Shown here piece after piece: positions 11,234 to 23,400 of a DNA stretch of 64,000 bases (its first letter is position 1; every line of letters starts with the position of its first letter). Made by a program: the position numbers and the translations under genes. The notes below the pieces were generated by a model. That model saw only the letters and a program-made list of their open reading frames with translations. It was not told the origin of the DNA and did not search any database. This stretch comes from Haliclona indistincta (lineage: Eukaryota; Porifera; Demospongiae; Haplosclerida; Chalinidae): the NCBI GenBank assembly GCA_964017065.1, contig OZ024783.1, positions 9,623,367 through 9,687,366 on the forward strand, written 5' to 3'.

Positions 11234-12765
11234 AGTCCCGTTACTAGAACTAAAAGTAACAATCCGAAGTTAGAAACAGCATAATTTCATGCTACTGGTA
11301 ACAAAGTTTATAAAAACCTTAGCTACTCAGCTGTTTAGAGCTGACATAGACAAGCAGTTGATAGTGGAGTGCATCAGTCATAGGAGAAATAAAGAGCTAC
11401 ACCCGTTCTCAACCTGCTGCATGAAGCAGAGGCCTGAAGTTAAAGCATTATTAACCCACTACAGAGTCGAGCCTTGGGATCAACACTCATTTTCAGCAGC
11501 GTACGAAGTTGTATTTTGTCACCGTCCGATATAAATGTGTTACCCTGTCTCAAATCCTGGTTGAATCCTGGTAGATTAACTGTGTACACTACACAAACAA
11601 TATCACTTTTAACATCACTCAGAAGTCACTATCACTTGCACTAGAACCGTACAGTACTAATAGTAACACGATATTATAGCGGTTTACAAAGATCTTGCAT
11701 AGAGAGCTTGAAGCAGACGTCACTACCAAGATCATATGATTTTTCTTTCTCATGCTTCTTTTCTTTCTGCTTTCAATCTTAATATCTGTCAGAGCTCATC
11801 AAGCTTGCAGTGAAGGTATATACCTGTCCAGGTGTTGTCACAGGCATCCAACAAGATTGTGGACACGCTATCTTGCTAGTAGAGACCGGGACTTGAGGAC
11901 TGTTTTTATCGTATTTACAACCACCCCTGTGATAAAACTATCATGCAACAATAGCCGCAACGTGTGTTGTCACGGCAAGTCGCTGTATTGTCCAGTCTCT
12001 TTAATATAAAAAGCAATGTAGTACGCAAGCACAGCTGGAGAGGCAGCCACCATCACCAGTCTTATTATACAAAGATCATCAATCCTAACAAAAAAGTGAT
12101 TTGATTGTCAGGCAATTAAAGTGCCAGTCTGGCAAGAAGCCAGACTATAGTTAACTTCACAGGAGGGTCAAGTGGTTTGGTCTCCCTTGCCACTTATATG
12201 CACTGTTGATCACAAACCAGCACCAAGTGATTATTTGAGGATAACTGTCTTATTATGCGCTCCTAATTTGACAGAAGGCTCACTATGCCATGACTAATGA
12301 ATTTGACTACTATTTGATTGACTCAACTAGCGTGAGCTCAGATCAGTCTCCAACTATAACCAACAGCAATGTGACCTTATTCGTAGTCCAATATGCTCTG
12401 TACTAATAATTATAGCTATTAGTACAAAGTATTACTAATATAGTAGGAGAGTCAGACTTGACGATAGAGGATATAATTGAGCGAATTAAGGATTCTAAGT
12501 CACCAGCTGTTGCAGATATGCAAGTCTCCTTCAGACAACATAGAAATAATAAACCAGCACCAGATCTAACTATGCACCTCACCATTCAGAGAGCACTAAC
12601 AAGGCAACTAGGCAACTATGGGGCGAGCGTCGCTCCGAGCATGGCTACCCAGCAGGTACGCACTGCAAAGCATAGTCAACGCATTTGACACTAGCTGCTT
12701 GTCCGCGACCAAAGGTGGGCATTGGTTAAAAACACGAGTAATACCTAAACGCACGTGTAGAATCT

Positions 12766-13053
12766 ATGGTAGGTACTACAACAACCACAACGGATGCTGG
12801 TAGTCTGCTTGTAAACACCATCATGCTGATGCTGGATGATCCTACCTTCAGTATTCAGAGTGCTCCTGCAGTTCCCAACAGAAAGTTGGCACAACATCTT
12901 GTCAAGTGGATGCCAGATCACAAGGATATTGCAACTAAATTCGAAAAAGAACTGATAAAATTGCTTTCTACATGTATTGCTCAGAAAACAATCCAGCGTA
13001 CTAAAGCAAAAACAACAAGAGACAAGATGTGGACTGCTTATCACAAAAATTAA
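12766..13053 (+). pseudogene. Unrecognised ORF in the private part of copy 2
   Basis: This 95-residue ORF has a helical-looking central part (LAQHLVKWMPDHKDIATKF, then LIKLLSTCIAQK). Its 3' end matches 8190-8290 in copy 1, where the frame is broken, so it is probably part of the element's coding region and not a host gene. I do not recognise a family. Confidence 0.25.
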
Positions 13054-13931
13054 TAATGACGGTTATCCGAAAACTACACATCTTTGTGGAGGACATTTCT
13101 TGCCAACAGTGACTCCTCAATGTTGCCAATCTTATGCCAGCATGTCGGACATGAAGTTTTAAAGCAGTTAATCAAAAAGCATTACCCAGTCTCAAAAGTA
13201 TCTGGAAAATAACCAGCAAAAATTGATCCAACCTAAGAAGAACTAAGTGAGATTCGTTATGTAGCTGGCTGGGTTGATGACGAAGGAGATGTATTCAGTA
13301 AATCTACATTGTCCGTAGAAACGCTTTGTCGGACGCAAGTTCAGGTGCTCGGACCGACGCTTGTACCAAGTGTCAATAGCATAGTATGCACCGTTACAGT
13401 CACTTCTGCTCTATACAAGACCTTCGTAAACCGCTGTATTCATATAAACATAATGTTTATGATATCACAATTATATAGCCAGCAGCTAGCATAGAATGAC
13501 ATCATTAGAGGTATCTATAGTAAATTGGAATGTCTTATAGACAGTAGAAACATTAAAACTATTGTTTAGACTTACCTAGATACAAATAGCATTGCCGTCA
13601 GCTATATTGAACTTAATTTTTGTTACCTCTCGTAACTCGACACTATCTCTTTCCGTCAACTCATGCTTGACTGAGTTTGTTTAATTATTTAATTTCTTGA
13701 TCCTTCTTACAAGTACACAAAGCTACTTAACTAGACCAGATTACCCCCTCCATGCAAAAATCCCAACCATTATGGTAATTTAGTTACATACACATAATAC
13801 CTTGCGATGGCTCAATTCTCCGTCCAGTTCTTCTGCTTTCTTCTTGATTATCATTAAAATAGAATATCTGTTGAAAAAACAAACCACGTTTACTGCAGTA
13901 CATCCTTACTAATAATAAAAAATTATTATTT

Positions 13932-14163
13932 GTGACCGGATCTGAGAAAATGAGCCTTAAGGGGACCTCTAGTAGATGAAAGTAATGCACGAAAGTCATT
14001 TGACTTTTTGGGTCAAAACCAATTTTGTATTGACAAGAACAAGGATAGTATTTATCATTTCTGCACCAGCATTGATGCTGACAAAACTCAATGAGCTGAA
14101 TATTTTACGTTATTTCCATTTACGACAGATCCCCTTACGGCTCATTTTCCCAGATCCGGTCAC
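13932..14163. mobile_element. 232-bp MITE with 34-bp terminal inverted repeats
   Basis: The left end (GTGACCGGATCTGAGAAAAT, continuing to 13965) is the reverse complement of 14130-14163 with only two mismatches. Flanks share ATTT on both sides, a possible short target duplication. There is no coding capacity. The superfamily is not assigned. Confidence 0.8.
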
Positions 14164-15396
14164 ATTTTAGCCCATGCACTGACCTGGTGTATGACATCGA
14201 CAGCTAAATCAATCAATAAAATAGATACACTACCATCACTTTTACTAGAATAAAGGAGAGAAAAGAACAGATAAGTTATTTTATTGTACTACAGTACACA
14301 AAAAATAATTTTGATGACAGCGTATAAATTTGATTTTTTTCAGATTTAACAAGAAAGAATAAATTGCATTATTATGGTTAAAACACGTTAGTAAGCGGCG
14401 TTTTGCCCGAAATTAGCTGGTCCACTTTCCCAATATTTTTATGATTTATTGTACAGCGGATAATTTTCAAGAGAGAAAATTTAGCAAATGCGCGAGATAG
14501 AGCATTCTGCGAATAATAATTATTGCAAATCAGTGTTCTTGTCCTACCTTTGTCAACCAAAACAATATTATGCGGATAAAATTTTTGCGCTATACGTTAT
14601 ACAGGGTTTAGATTTAAATTGTTGAATGAAGACAAAAACATAAGTCGCCATAAGGTCATTGCCAAGTGTTCAGCAATAGACAGCACAAAATTAACACAAT
14701 AGACAAAAGTTTGTGCTCTGGCTACAGTTTGGTGGAGACAAGCTAACAAGTCTTGTCTACTAACTAGCTTTGATTAATAATAATTATCATTATCAAACAA
14801 ATCTAATATCAAACTCCCACTTGAGCAAGCACACACGCACACAGAAGCCGACAAACCTGACTATCAAATCCCATTGGAACCAGTCACATGTGAAGCATTA
14901 ACTAGTACACACGACTGCTCCACCGCACAAAGTGTTTCACACTCTAACTGATAAAGCTAAGGAACCTCAAATTTGAACACACGCAGCTATCAAAGACCGC
15001 CACAAACCCAAACACAACCACTCTGAAAAAAACAAACAGACCAGAAAATCAATGTAAACCACAAAAATGACAAGCAATAGAAGACGACAGCAACAACAGA
15101 TGAAGCTGCTTGTAAATAAATGACATTTGAACTTGTTTTTTACTTGTTCGTATAACTACCAAACCTATGATAATTGTGTACAAGGGTAGGGTTGTTTCTA
15201 TGACAACCAATGCACCCAATGAGAAACAATGTCATAGAGTGTACACAATGGCGGGATACTGTGTAGTTTCCTTGTACCACTAACCTGAGCACATGTAGGA
15301 GCAAATTATACATTATCACAAAGTCGGTCTCAACAGAATTTATAATGAAAACACTTTTTACAAAAAAAAACACTTGACATTATTTAGGCAGGAATT
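14164..15396. other. AT-rich stretch, nothing recognised
   Basis: No exon, RNA gene or clear repeat is seen. Short ORFs here have no recognisable composition or motif. If the N-terminal ATM segment continues to the left, its next exon (needing one base to complete a codon ending from AG) should lie here or further left, but I could not find it. Confidence 0.4.
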
Positions 15397-15535
15397 ACAA
15401 AAAGGCTTGGAAGAGGTTTGGGAAGAGAGGAGGCTTGGAAATGGTTTGGGAAAAGAGAAGGCTTGGAAAAGGTTTGGGAGGAGAGGATGCTCAGAAAAAG
15501 TTCGGGAGGAGAGGAGGCTTGGAAGCTTAAATAAA
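15397..15535 (+). repeat. Minisatellite, about 30-bp unit, 4-5 copies
   Basis: Units of the form ggcttggaaaggtttgggaa followed by gagagga repeat with small changes. Purines dominate the plus strand. The short ORFs that cross it on both strands are products of the repeat. Confidence 0.8.
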
Positions 15536-16209
15536 GAGAAGGCTTTGGTGCCATGCACAACTGAGTATACAGTATAATAGCAAATGATTTTAAATACTGA
15601 ATTTCCTTTTTAACTACATCCATACTTGTTTATGTAAAAAGAAACTTACAGTCATGTATGAACATAAGATTGGGTACATGCATAAACAAATTCAGAAATT
15701 TCCCAGGGTAATCCCCTATCATAATAACAGCCAAAAATCATACACTCCCTTATTGTGTGAGAAATTTTCGAAATAACCTGCCAACAAGGCACCATGAACA
15801 TGTATATCATTACAGTAGACACATAGATAGAATGTACATTGAAGTACATTGCTGAGCTGTCAAATGTAATCACTCTAGAGAACAAGCCAGTGAGTCTAAA
15901 TGTGGTGGATACAATTACGATCAGATTTGTGTAAGCATCACGAGTATTGACATTACACACAACATTGCGTAATTAGCTTGGTACAATGGAGAATGGAAAA
16001 CATTCACATCAAGTGTACAACCGTACAAAATTATTGACAACTATTGATTAGTGTACAACCGTTGACACATGTACAACCGTACAATGCCTTAATGTCATCA
16101 TACAATTCACATAATGCCGCAAATGAGAGATTGTGATATGTTGTGGAAGACATGCAACACTGTTGAGCTGACAACCATGATATAATCTTAATCAATTATT
16201 ATTTCTAAC

Positions 16210-17392
16210 CTTGCCCATCTTAGTCGATTCGTGGTGCTTTCACATTCCGAGAGCACCAGCTCATGAACTTTGTTCAGAATTGACTTCCATTTGTGATCAC
16301 TGCCAGCCCACGCTCCATCATCATCAGTGTGAGCACCTTGAGGATGGTGAACTCTGACCTGAGTGAGTGAGTGAGTGAGTGAGTGAGTGAGTGAGTGAGT
16401 GAGTGAGTGAGTGAGTGAGCGAGTGAGTGAGCGAGTGAGCGAGTGAGTGAATGAGCGGGTGAGTAGGTGAGTGAGTGAGTGAGTGAGTGAGTGAGTGAGT
16501 GAGCGAGTGAGTGAGTGAGTGAATGAGCGGGTGAGTGAGTGAGTGAGTGAGTGAGTGAGTGAGTGAGTGAGTGAGTGAGTGAGTGAGTGAGTGAGTGAGT
16601 GAGTGAGTGAGTGAGTGAGTGAGTGAGTGAGTAGGTGAGTGAGTAGGTGAGTGAGTAGGTGAGTGAGTAGGTGAGTGAGTAGGTGAGTGAGTAGGTGAGT
16701 GAGTAGGTGAGTGAGTAGGTGAGTGAGTAGGTGAGTGAGTGAGTGAGTGAGTGAGTGAGTGAGTGAGTGAGTGAGTGAGTGAGTGACCAAGTGAGCGAGC
16801 GAGCGAGTAAGTAGGTGAGTGAGTGTGTTATTCCACTCACTTGAATCCGAAGGAATTCGATGAGTTGATCCTACAAAATGAAAAACAGTGCTAATTAAAT
16901 TTCAGCAAATCAAAACAAACTGAGTGTGCAAGTTCATGTAACAACTTTCCCATGAACACAGATGTACGAAAACACGGTCAAAACACGCTTGAACAACCAC
17001 AATGCCGTGGGCACATCACAACACTCGTCCCTCCTACTCATCTTTGACACAAATCATTTCAATCACTGGCACTATTCACCAGACATGTTCACTAAGTCTC
17101 TCTCGAATACTTTATCCACATCATTCATTCACCCTCACTCACTCATTCACTTACCTACTCACTCACTCACTCACTCATTCACACACTCACTCACTTACCT
17201 ACTCACTCACTCACTCATTCGCTCACTCACTTTCACTGGTGGTGGACTTCTCGCCCAGGCCTGAAGAAGCTGGGGGCATATTTCTTCTCCTAGCTTGCAT
17301 AGTCTACCACGAGATGACGTAGCCACAGCAACACAGTAGCCATTGAGACCAGCTAACAGGTGTTCCAGCACCGTGGAGTTCTGCTCTTGACT

Positions 17393-17467
<75 letters not shown>

Positions 17468-20400
17468 GATGAGATCTCAAATAGGTCAGTGCAACTGTTG
17501 TGAAAGAAATCCCCTTTGTAAAATTCATGGGGCCTTGTGGTTACAAGTAATCATGTTCAAAACATCACAGTTCAAAACCCATTTCTTATTAGCTATGAGA
17601 GAATGCAAGTTTTGAACACTCTATAATACAGTATTGACATTGTACTTTTAAAAACCAGTACATCAAAATGCGAGAAAGCTAGACAGCCAACAATGATTAC
17701 TGACATCCTGGTAAACATCCTGCTACATCGTGCACAACAGTCCCACAACACAATCACTAATACAGCTAATGGGAAATGATTGCAGCTGGCTAGCTATCGT
17801 GTGATCGTACGATGATCACAAATTACTCTATCGATCACCTCATGCAATGCAAGCACATTCCGATACACTACTTGCACTCACACAATTGATGCACACCACA
17901 GTTTCATGCAACACATAACTAGGAGTATGAATTCATAGGAATTGCCTCACGAGTGTGCCCCGGCCCTTGCAGGTCTTAACTGCATTCCCATGTCCCACGT
18001 ACAATCATGACTAGTAGCCTCACTTCATTCAGCAAAATTCAGAATAATTCAAAATTTTGACTGAATTCACAAGTTTTCAAAATTTGTACCATATGCACAT
18101 AGCTCAATTCTTACCTGATATTCTTGGTAGCTGACTGGAAGAACATGTACAACTGTGCTGCCGGCAGGTCACAGTTTGTTACACAGTGAGAAATGATGCT
18201 ATGAATCACACGAGCAAGAATAGATCGATCCAGCGATGTAGAGGAGGATGAGATAGAGGATTGGAAGAGCTTACAGTAGATAGCAAGTAGATCTGAGGGA
18301 GGGAGGGAGGGAGGATGAGGAAATTTGTAAAAGTATTTGTAATAAGGATATCCCACAATGTACACACAAGTGTAGTACAGAACTCGTCAATAACTATTAC
18401 TAACTATTACATAACTCTACCTAACAGCATGACGCAACATTTTGGTGTTAAAGAGCACAAAAGACAACACAGACCATAGTGATTCAGATTTGTTGAGACT
18501 AGCTCGAATGTAGAAGAACAAATGGGAATGACACACACACATGCTAATAGCACAGAGAACACAATCACTAGCCTGCAAATAGTAAAATTACAGTACCACG
18601 TTTGCAGTACAATAATTTATGGAAAATGAATAACAAGGTATTACAACAAATAGTAGTTATATACCGATCAGGAGGTATATAACGTACTACTTTAAACCAT
18701 AGTGCGCTGCTTGCCTAATGTCTAGCTGGCTACCTTTATAGCCCTCATTAACGTTCGTTACATCAAAGAGAATTATTCATACTATGGTTTAAATAGCAAT
18801 AAAGTCTGTTCTTTATCCTAACCAGCTTTGTCCCCATTTTTCATAGCTACATGTAAAGTCATCCCACTTTAGCAGACACATTGGCTAAAACTGCATTCCA
18901 ACATCATGTGACCATAACCACGCACAGTACACAAACATGCAAACATGTATATCCCATTATGGGTATTGATTTTGGATTTGCACCCATGTACACACTCTTA
19001 ACAGTGCACATGGCTTCATTACTGAACATGATAAACAAAGTCATGTGCTTCTCTGGTCACCATTACACACATACACACGAATACCCTTTAGTGCTACCAA
19101 CTTACCCATAAACACACTTGGAGCATGTACAGTGTATTACAGTATGAAGTACACACTAAACAAAGTCATGCGCTCCTCTGGTCACCATTACACATACACA
19201 CGAACACCCTCTAGTGCTACCAACTTACCCATAAACACACTTGGAGCATGTACAGTACCACAGTATAAGTAATGTATTACAGTATGAAGTACACACTAAT
19301 CAAAGTCATGCGCTCCTCTGGTCACCATTACACATACACACGAACACCCTCTAGTGCTTCCAGCTTACCCATAAACACACTTGGAGCATGTACAGTGTAA
19401 GTAATGTATTACAGTGTGAAGTACAGCACTAGTCCATCATGACATGGCGTCAACACTGCCTTATTCGTCACTCATCAATTATCATGTGTGCACACAGGTA
19501 GCCCACACATACACTGGTCTCACACTGATACAACAGTACTACACTTCATGCTCAATACAGTACAATACATTACTATACACACATGTCAGTACGGAACACT
19601 ATGCTGCTTTGTGTACTACTAATCGTACACACGTCTTTCTCAGAAATCAGTTCACAGGTTTCTACTGTTAATACACAGAATCAGTTCAGTGAAGGTGACG
19701 TTAAGTATAAGACATCTTCCCAAGTTCACTTGTTTAGATAGCGTATGTACATAGCCACTACTGTCATAGCTTCAATACAAAATGTAAACACACATTACAA
19801 ATACTGAGACATTGTTTATGCAGGAAGAACAGGTGACATTGAACTGACCTATGGAACAATTGATGAATAAATGGTGAAGGGAGGGAGGGAGGGAGGGAGG
19901 GAGGGAGGGAGGGAGGGAGGGAGGGAGGGAGGGAGGGAGGGAGGGAGGGAGGGAGGACAGGGTGAAGTGAAAAAAAAACAGAAAAGATACCATGATTGAT
20001 GCAGACTTTATGAACATACAATATCAAAGTGAATCCATAATTTTATTTCAAAGACGTAACATGATACAAGATAGTTCTGCATACCAAGGCTAGAGGGCGG
20101 GGTGGTAGAACATGGGATGATAGAGGGAGAATCCCGGGGACCTCCCCTCCGCATGATCTCAGTCCTAGGCTCATGTACCAATGCAGTACAAATATTCGAT
20201 CAACACATACCTCAGTACGCTAGATAGCTTTACAATATTAAATTTCGTGAACAGAACAACCAAAATTTGCATTGCATCACAAAAACTGACTCTGTGGTAC
20301 TTGAAATAAATTTTGTCAATTTTTGTCATAATTATTTTTATTGTCATCATTGCCATTATGTCAAATTAGTGCCTGTTAGTGCTTAGCATGATTAGACTGG

Positions 20401-23400
20401 ATCTCTATTTGCTCCTGAGGTGCCAGACTACAGGTTTATCACCAAGCAATTCACACATTATGACATGTTCTCAAACTAGTAATTAATCACATACTAGTTA
20501 ATTGCTTCCTAATTACAGTTCTCCTCCTTCACAATGAACCAGCCTGTCTGTCTCTGACAAACAGTGCCAATGAGTAAGTGTGGGACTGTTATAAAACACA
20601 GTCCCACACTTACTCATGAAACTGTATAATCAAGTGTGTAATCAAGTAAGTGCAAGTCACTTTGTACTAGGGCTGAAACGAATAACACATTTTCATGTTC
20701 GAATAGTCACTAGCTAAAACGAACGATTAGTCGAATACTCTATTATCGGAATAAAACTAGCTCTAGCAACCAGTGCGCAAGAACAAAATATGTTTGAAAG
20801 TTGTATATCAACATAAAGTCAGGGCTCGGGCTTGACTTTTGGACTGGTTACAAATAGCCCAAATTTCCCAACTGCTAAAAGACTTCAAACGAATATTCGA
20901 ATAGCTGCAATAGCATTCGAATACTGTCAAAACAATCGAATAGTCGAATAGTACAAGTATTCGTTTCAGCCCTACTTTGTACCAGTCCATAATCATTTGT
21001 TAAGGTGGCGGGTGCAGAATTATAATAACAAATTATTCATACGGGCAATAAATTACGCCCACGGAATTACCCACGTGTAAGTTGGCGGGAAAACGCGAAT
21101 ACGTTCAGAATACTCACGCATGGAGCCTCACGATAGCTATACTTCTCCAGCCGGCGAGCGTGCTACCCGTTCTTCTCAGAGCGAATCCCTCGGTCCCACG
21201 ACGCCTATGGAACTCTCTTGCCCTCTGATCGAGCGCCACAGTTTTCAAGTAAGCGGTAGCAATACTAACTTGACAATAAAAGGTACCATAATATTTGCTC
21301 TAAAACGTAGGATAACTGCCAGCCTCTTACTACAACATCTTCCAGAAAACGTAAGAGATACGATAGAGGAGTCAAGAAAGTAAAGAAAAAGTGTGCTAGA
21401 GCAATTGCGTTACGATGGAACAAAGAAAATTCAGCACCATCACATAGACGACAGGAACGACAAGCTGAGCAACATCAACAAGCTGAACAACAAAGACAAA
21501 CAGAACAACAACGACTGGCAGAACAACAACGACTAGCAGAACAACAACGACTAGCAGAACAACAACGACTAGCAGAACAACAACGACTAGCAGAACAACA
21601 ACGACTAGCAGAACAACAAAGACAAGCCGAACAACAACGACAAGCAGAACAACAACAAAGACAAGCAGAACAACAATGTATGATTGATGGGAGTCGTATT
21701 ATCAACATTCAACAACTTGCTGAGGCAGTACAGAATATGACTGCCCACAGTGTAACATGTGGAGGATCTTGTTTTATCGAGGGAGAAACTCGCTCTGGTC
21801 TGGCATCGGCTTTCTCTGCTGTGTGCACCAAATGTCGTAGACAGTTCTCTATCCAATCATCTCACAAAGTGACTGGCAGTGCTGATGGCAAGAAGAAGTG
21901 GGCTGTGAATGTTGCTGCTGTGCTGAGTCAGATGGCAACTGGTGGCGGTCTTACACGACTGAATTCAACTCTTTCTTTCCTAGACGTACCAGGTATGCAG
22001 AAGAGAATGTTTGCCAAAACAGAGGAGTTCATTGGAGAGTCGATGAAAGACCAGTTGGTCGAATCTATGACACAAGCTGGTAGGAAAGAACGGCAGCATG
22101 CAATTGACATGGGAGATTACCATCAGGGAGTGCCAGCTGTGTCAGTGGTTGCCGATGGGGGATGGTCGAAGAGGAGCCATAAGCACTCGTATAACGCCAA
22201 GAGTGGAGTCGCCGTTATCTTTGGTGCACACACAAAGAAACTGCTGTTCATGGGTGTGCGCAACAAGTTTTGCAGCATATGTGCAGTGGCAGAGAACAAA
22301 AAAGAGCAACCTCCTTCACACAAATGCTATAAGAATTGGTCAGGTTCTTCGGCTTCTATGGAAACTGATATTGTGTCCGAAGGATTTCGCTTATCAGAGC
22401 AGCACCATGATGTCCGTTACATGCGTGTTACAGCTGATGGAGACAGTTCTGTGATGTCTACTCTCATACAGACAGTACCTTATGGGCCTTTCATACAGAA
22501 AATTGAGTGCGCGAACCATGCTTGCAAATGTTACCGCAGCCGTCTTGAAGCATTGGCAAAGGATCATCCTCACTTCACAGGTAAAGGAAAGCTAACAAAG
22601 CGCGTGATACAAAGACTGACAGTTGGAGCACGAATGGCTATCAAGATGCACAGTCAAACTGGCAATATTCAACAGTTACGACATGATCTTCGAAATGGTC
22701 CATCACACGTTTTCGGTGATCACGCTAGGTGCAACCCTGACTTTTGTAAACATTCTTCAGCAACACCATGCTCTCAACCAGTTCCTGATTTGGATGATGA
22801 CGTATCAGCCACTGATGATGACCCTAATCACAGCTTCTCGGAGATGATCGACGCAATCATTGCAGAGGAGGAATCTGACAATCCTACAACCAGTGACGAA
22901 TCCGATGCCCAAACAGGTAGTCAGATGAACACACTTGACTCTCTTCCAGAGGGACTATTTGCCAAAGTGCTAGCTTGCGGTGACCGGCTAGTTATGCTAG
23001 CACCACAGCTTATTCAGAACGAGACAAGTAACTTAGCAGAGTGTTATATGTCCATACGCTCGTGTTTTGACGGTGGGAAACAGTATAACCGTATACAGAA
23101 GGGCTCATTTGAGCACAGGTGCTATGGTGCTGGTCTGCGAGTACAGAATGGTCCTCAATGGCCAGTTGGTTTCTGGGAAAAGACAACAGGAAAGGAATCA
23201 GGCAAGGTAATTACAGTTGTAGTATACATTTACATGTAATGCATGATGATTATGTGTAGGTACTGCAGACTTACTGTTTGAAGCAACAGACACAAGTTGA
23301 AAAGGATCAAGTTCGCAAGAGGTCTACAAAGTATAAGACACAACGAAAGCTGTCTCGACATTCTTTATCTTCGTCAACAACACAGCATGATTACGGACCA

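Larger units (their letters stand above)
9490..13495 (+). repeat. Decayed multicopy element, copy 2
   Basis: This is the second long copy of the 5.08-8.79 kb repeat, with the coiled-coil segment (9509-9790), the OTU motif (10419-10529), the basic ORF (10967-11233) and the segment around 12945-13480. It has about 1.1 kb, roughly 11.81-12.94 kb, not found in copy 1. This includes the ORFs at 12458-12688 and 12766-13053, whose function I do not recognise. Confidence 0.65.

Noticed and set aside
16188..16840. Two long minus-strand frames (about 190-200 codons) of Leu-Thr-His-Ser repeats
   Set aside because: They are translations of the (CACT)n microsatellite; only the part below 16358 is real coding sequence, as an ATM exon in one of the frames.
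19036..19420. Regularly spaced direct repeats, as in a CRISPR array
   Set aside because: Whole 124-142 bp units are repeated, with no repeat-spacer pattern, in an intron of a eukaryotic gene.
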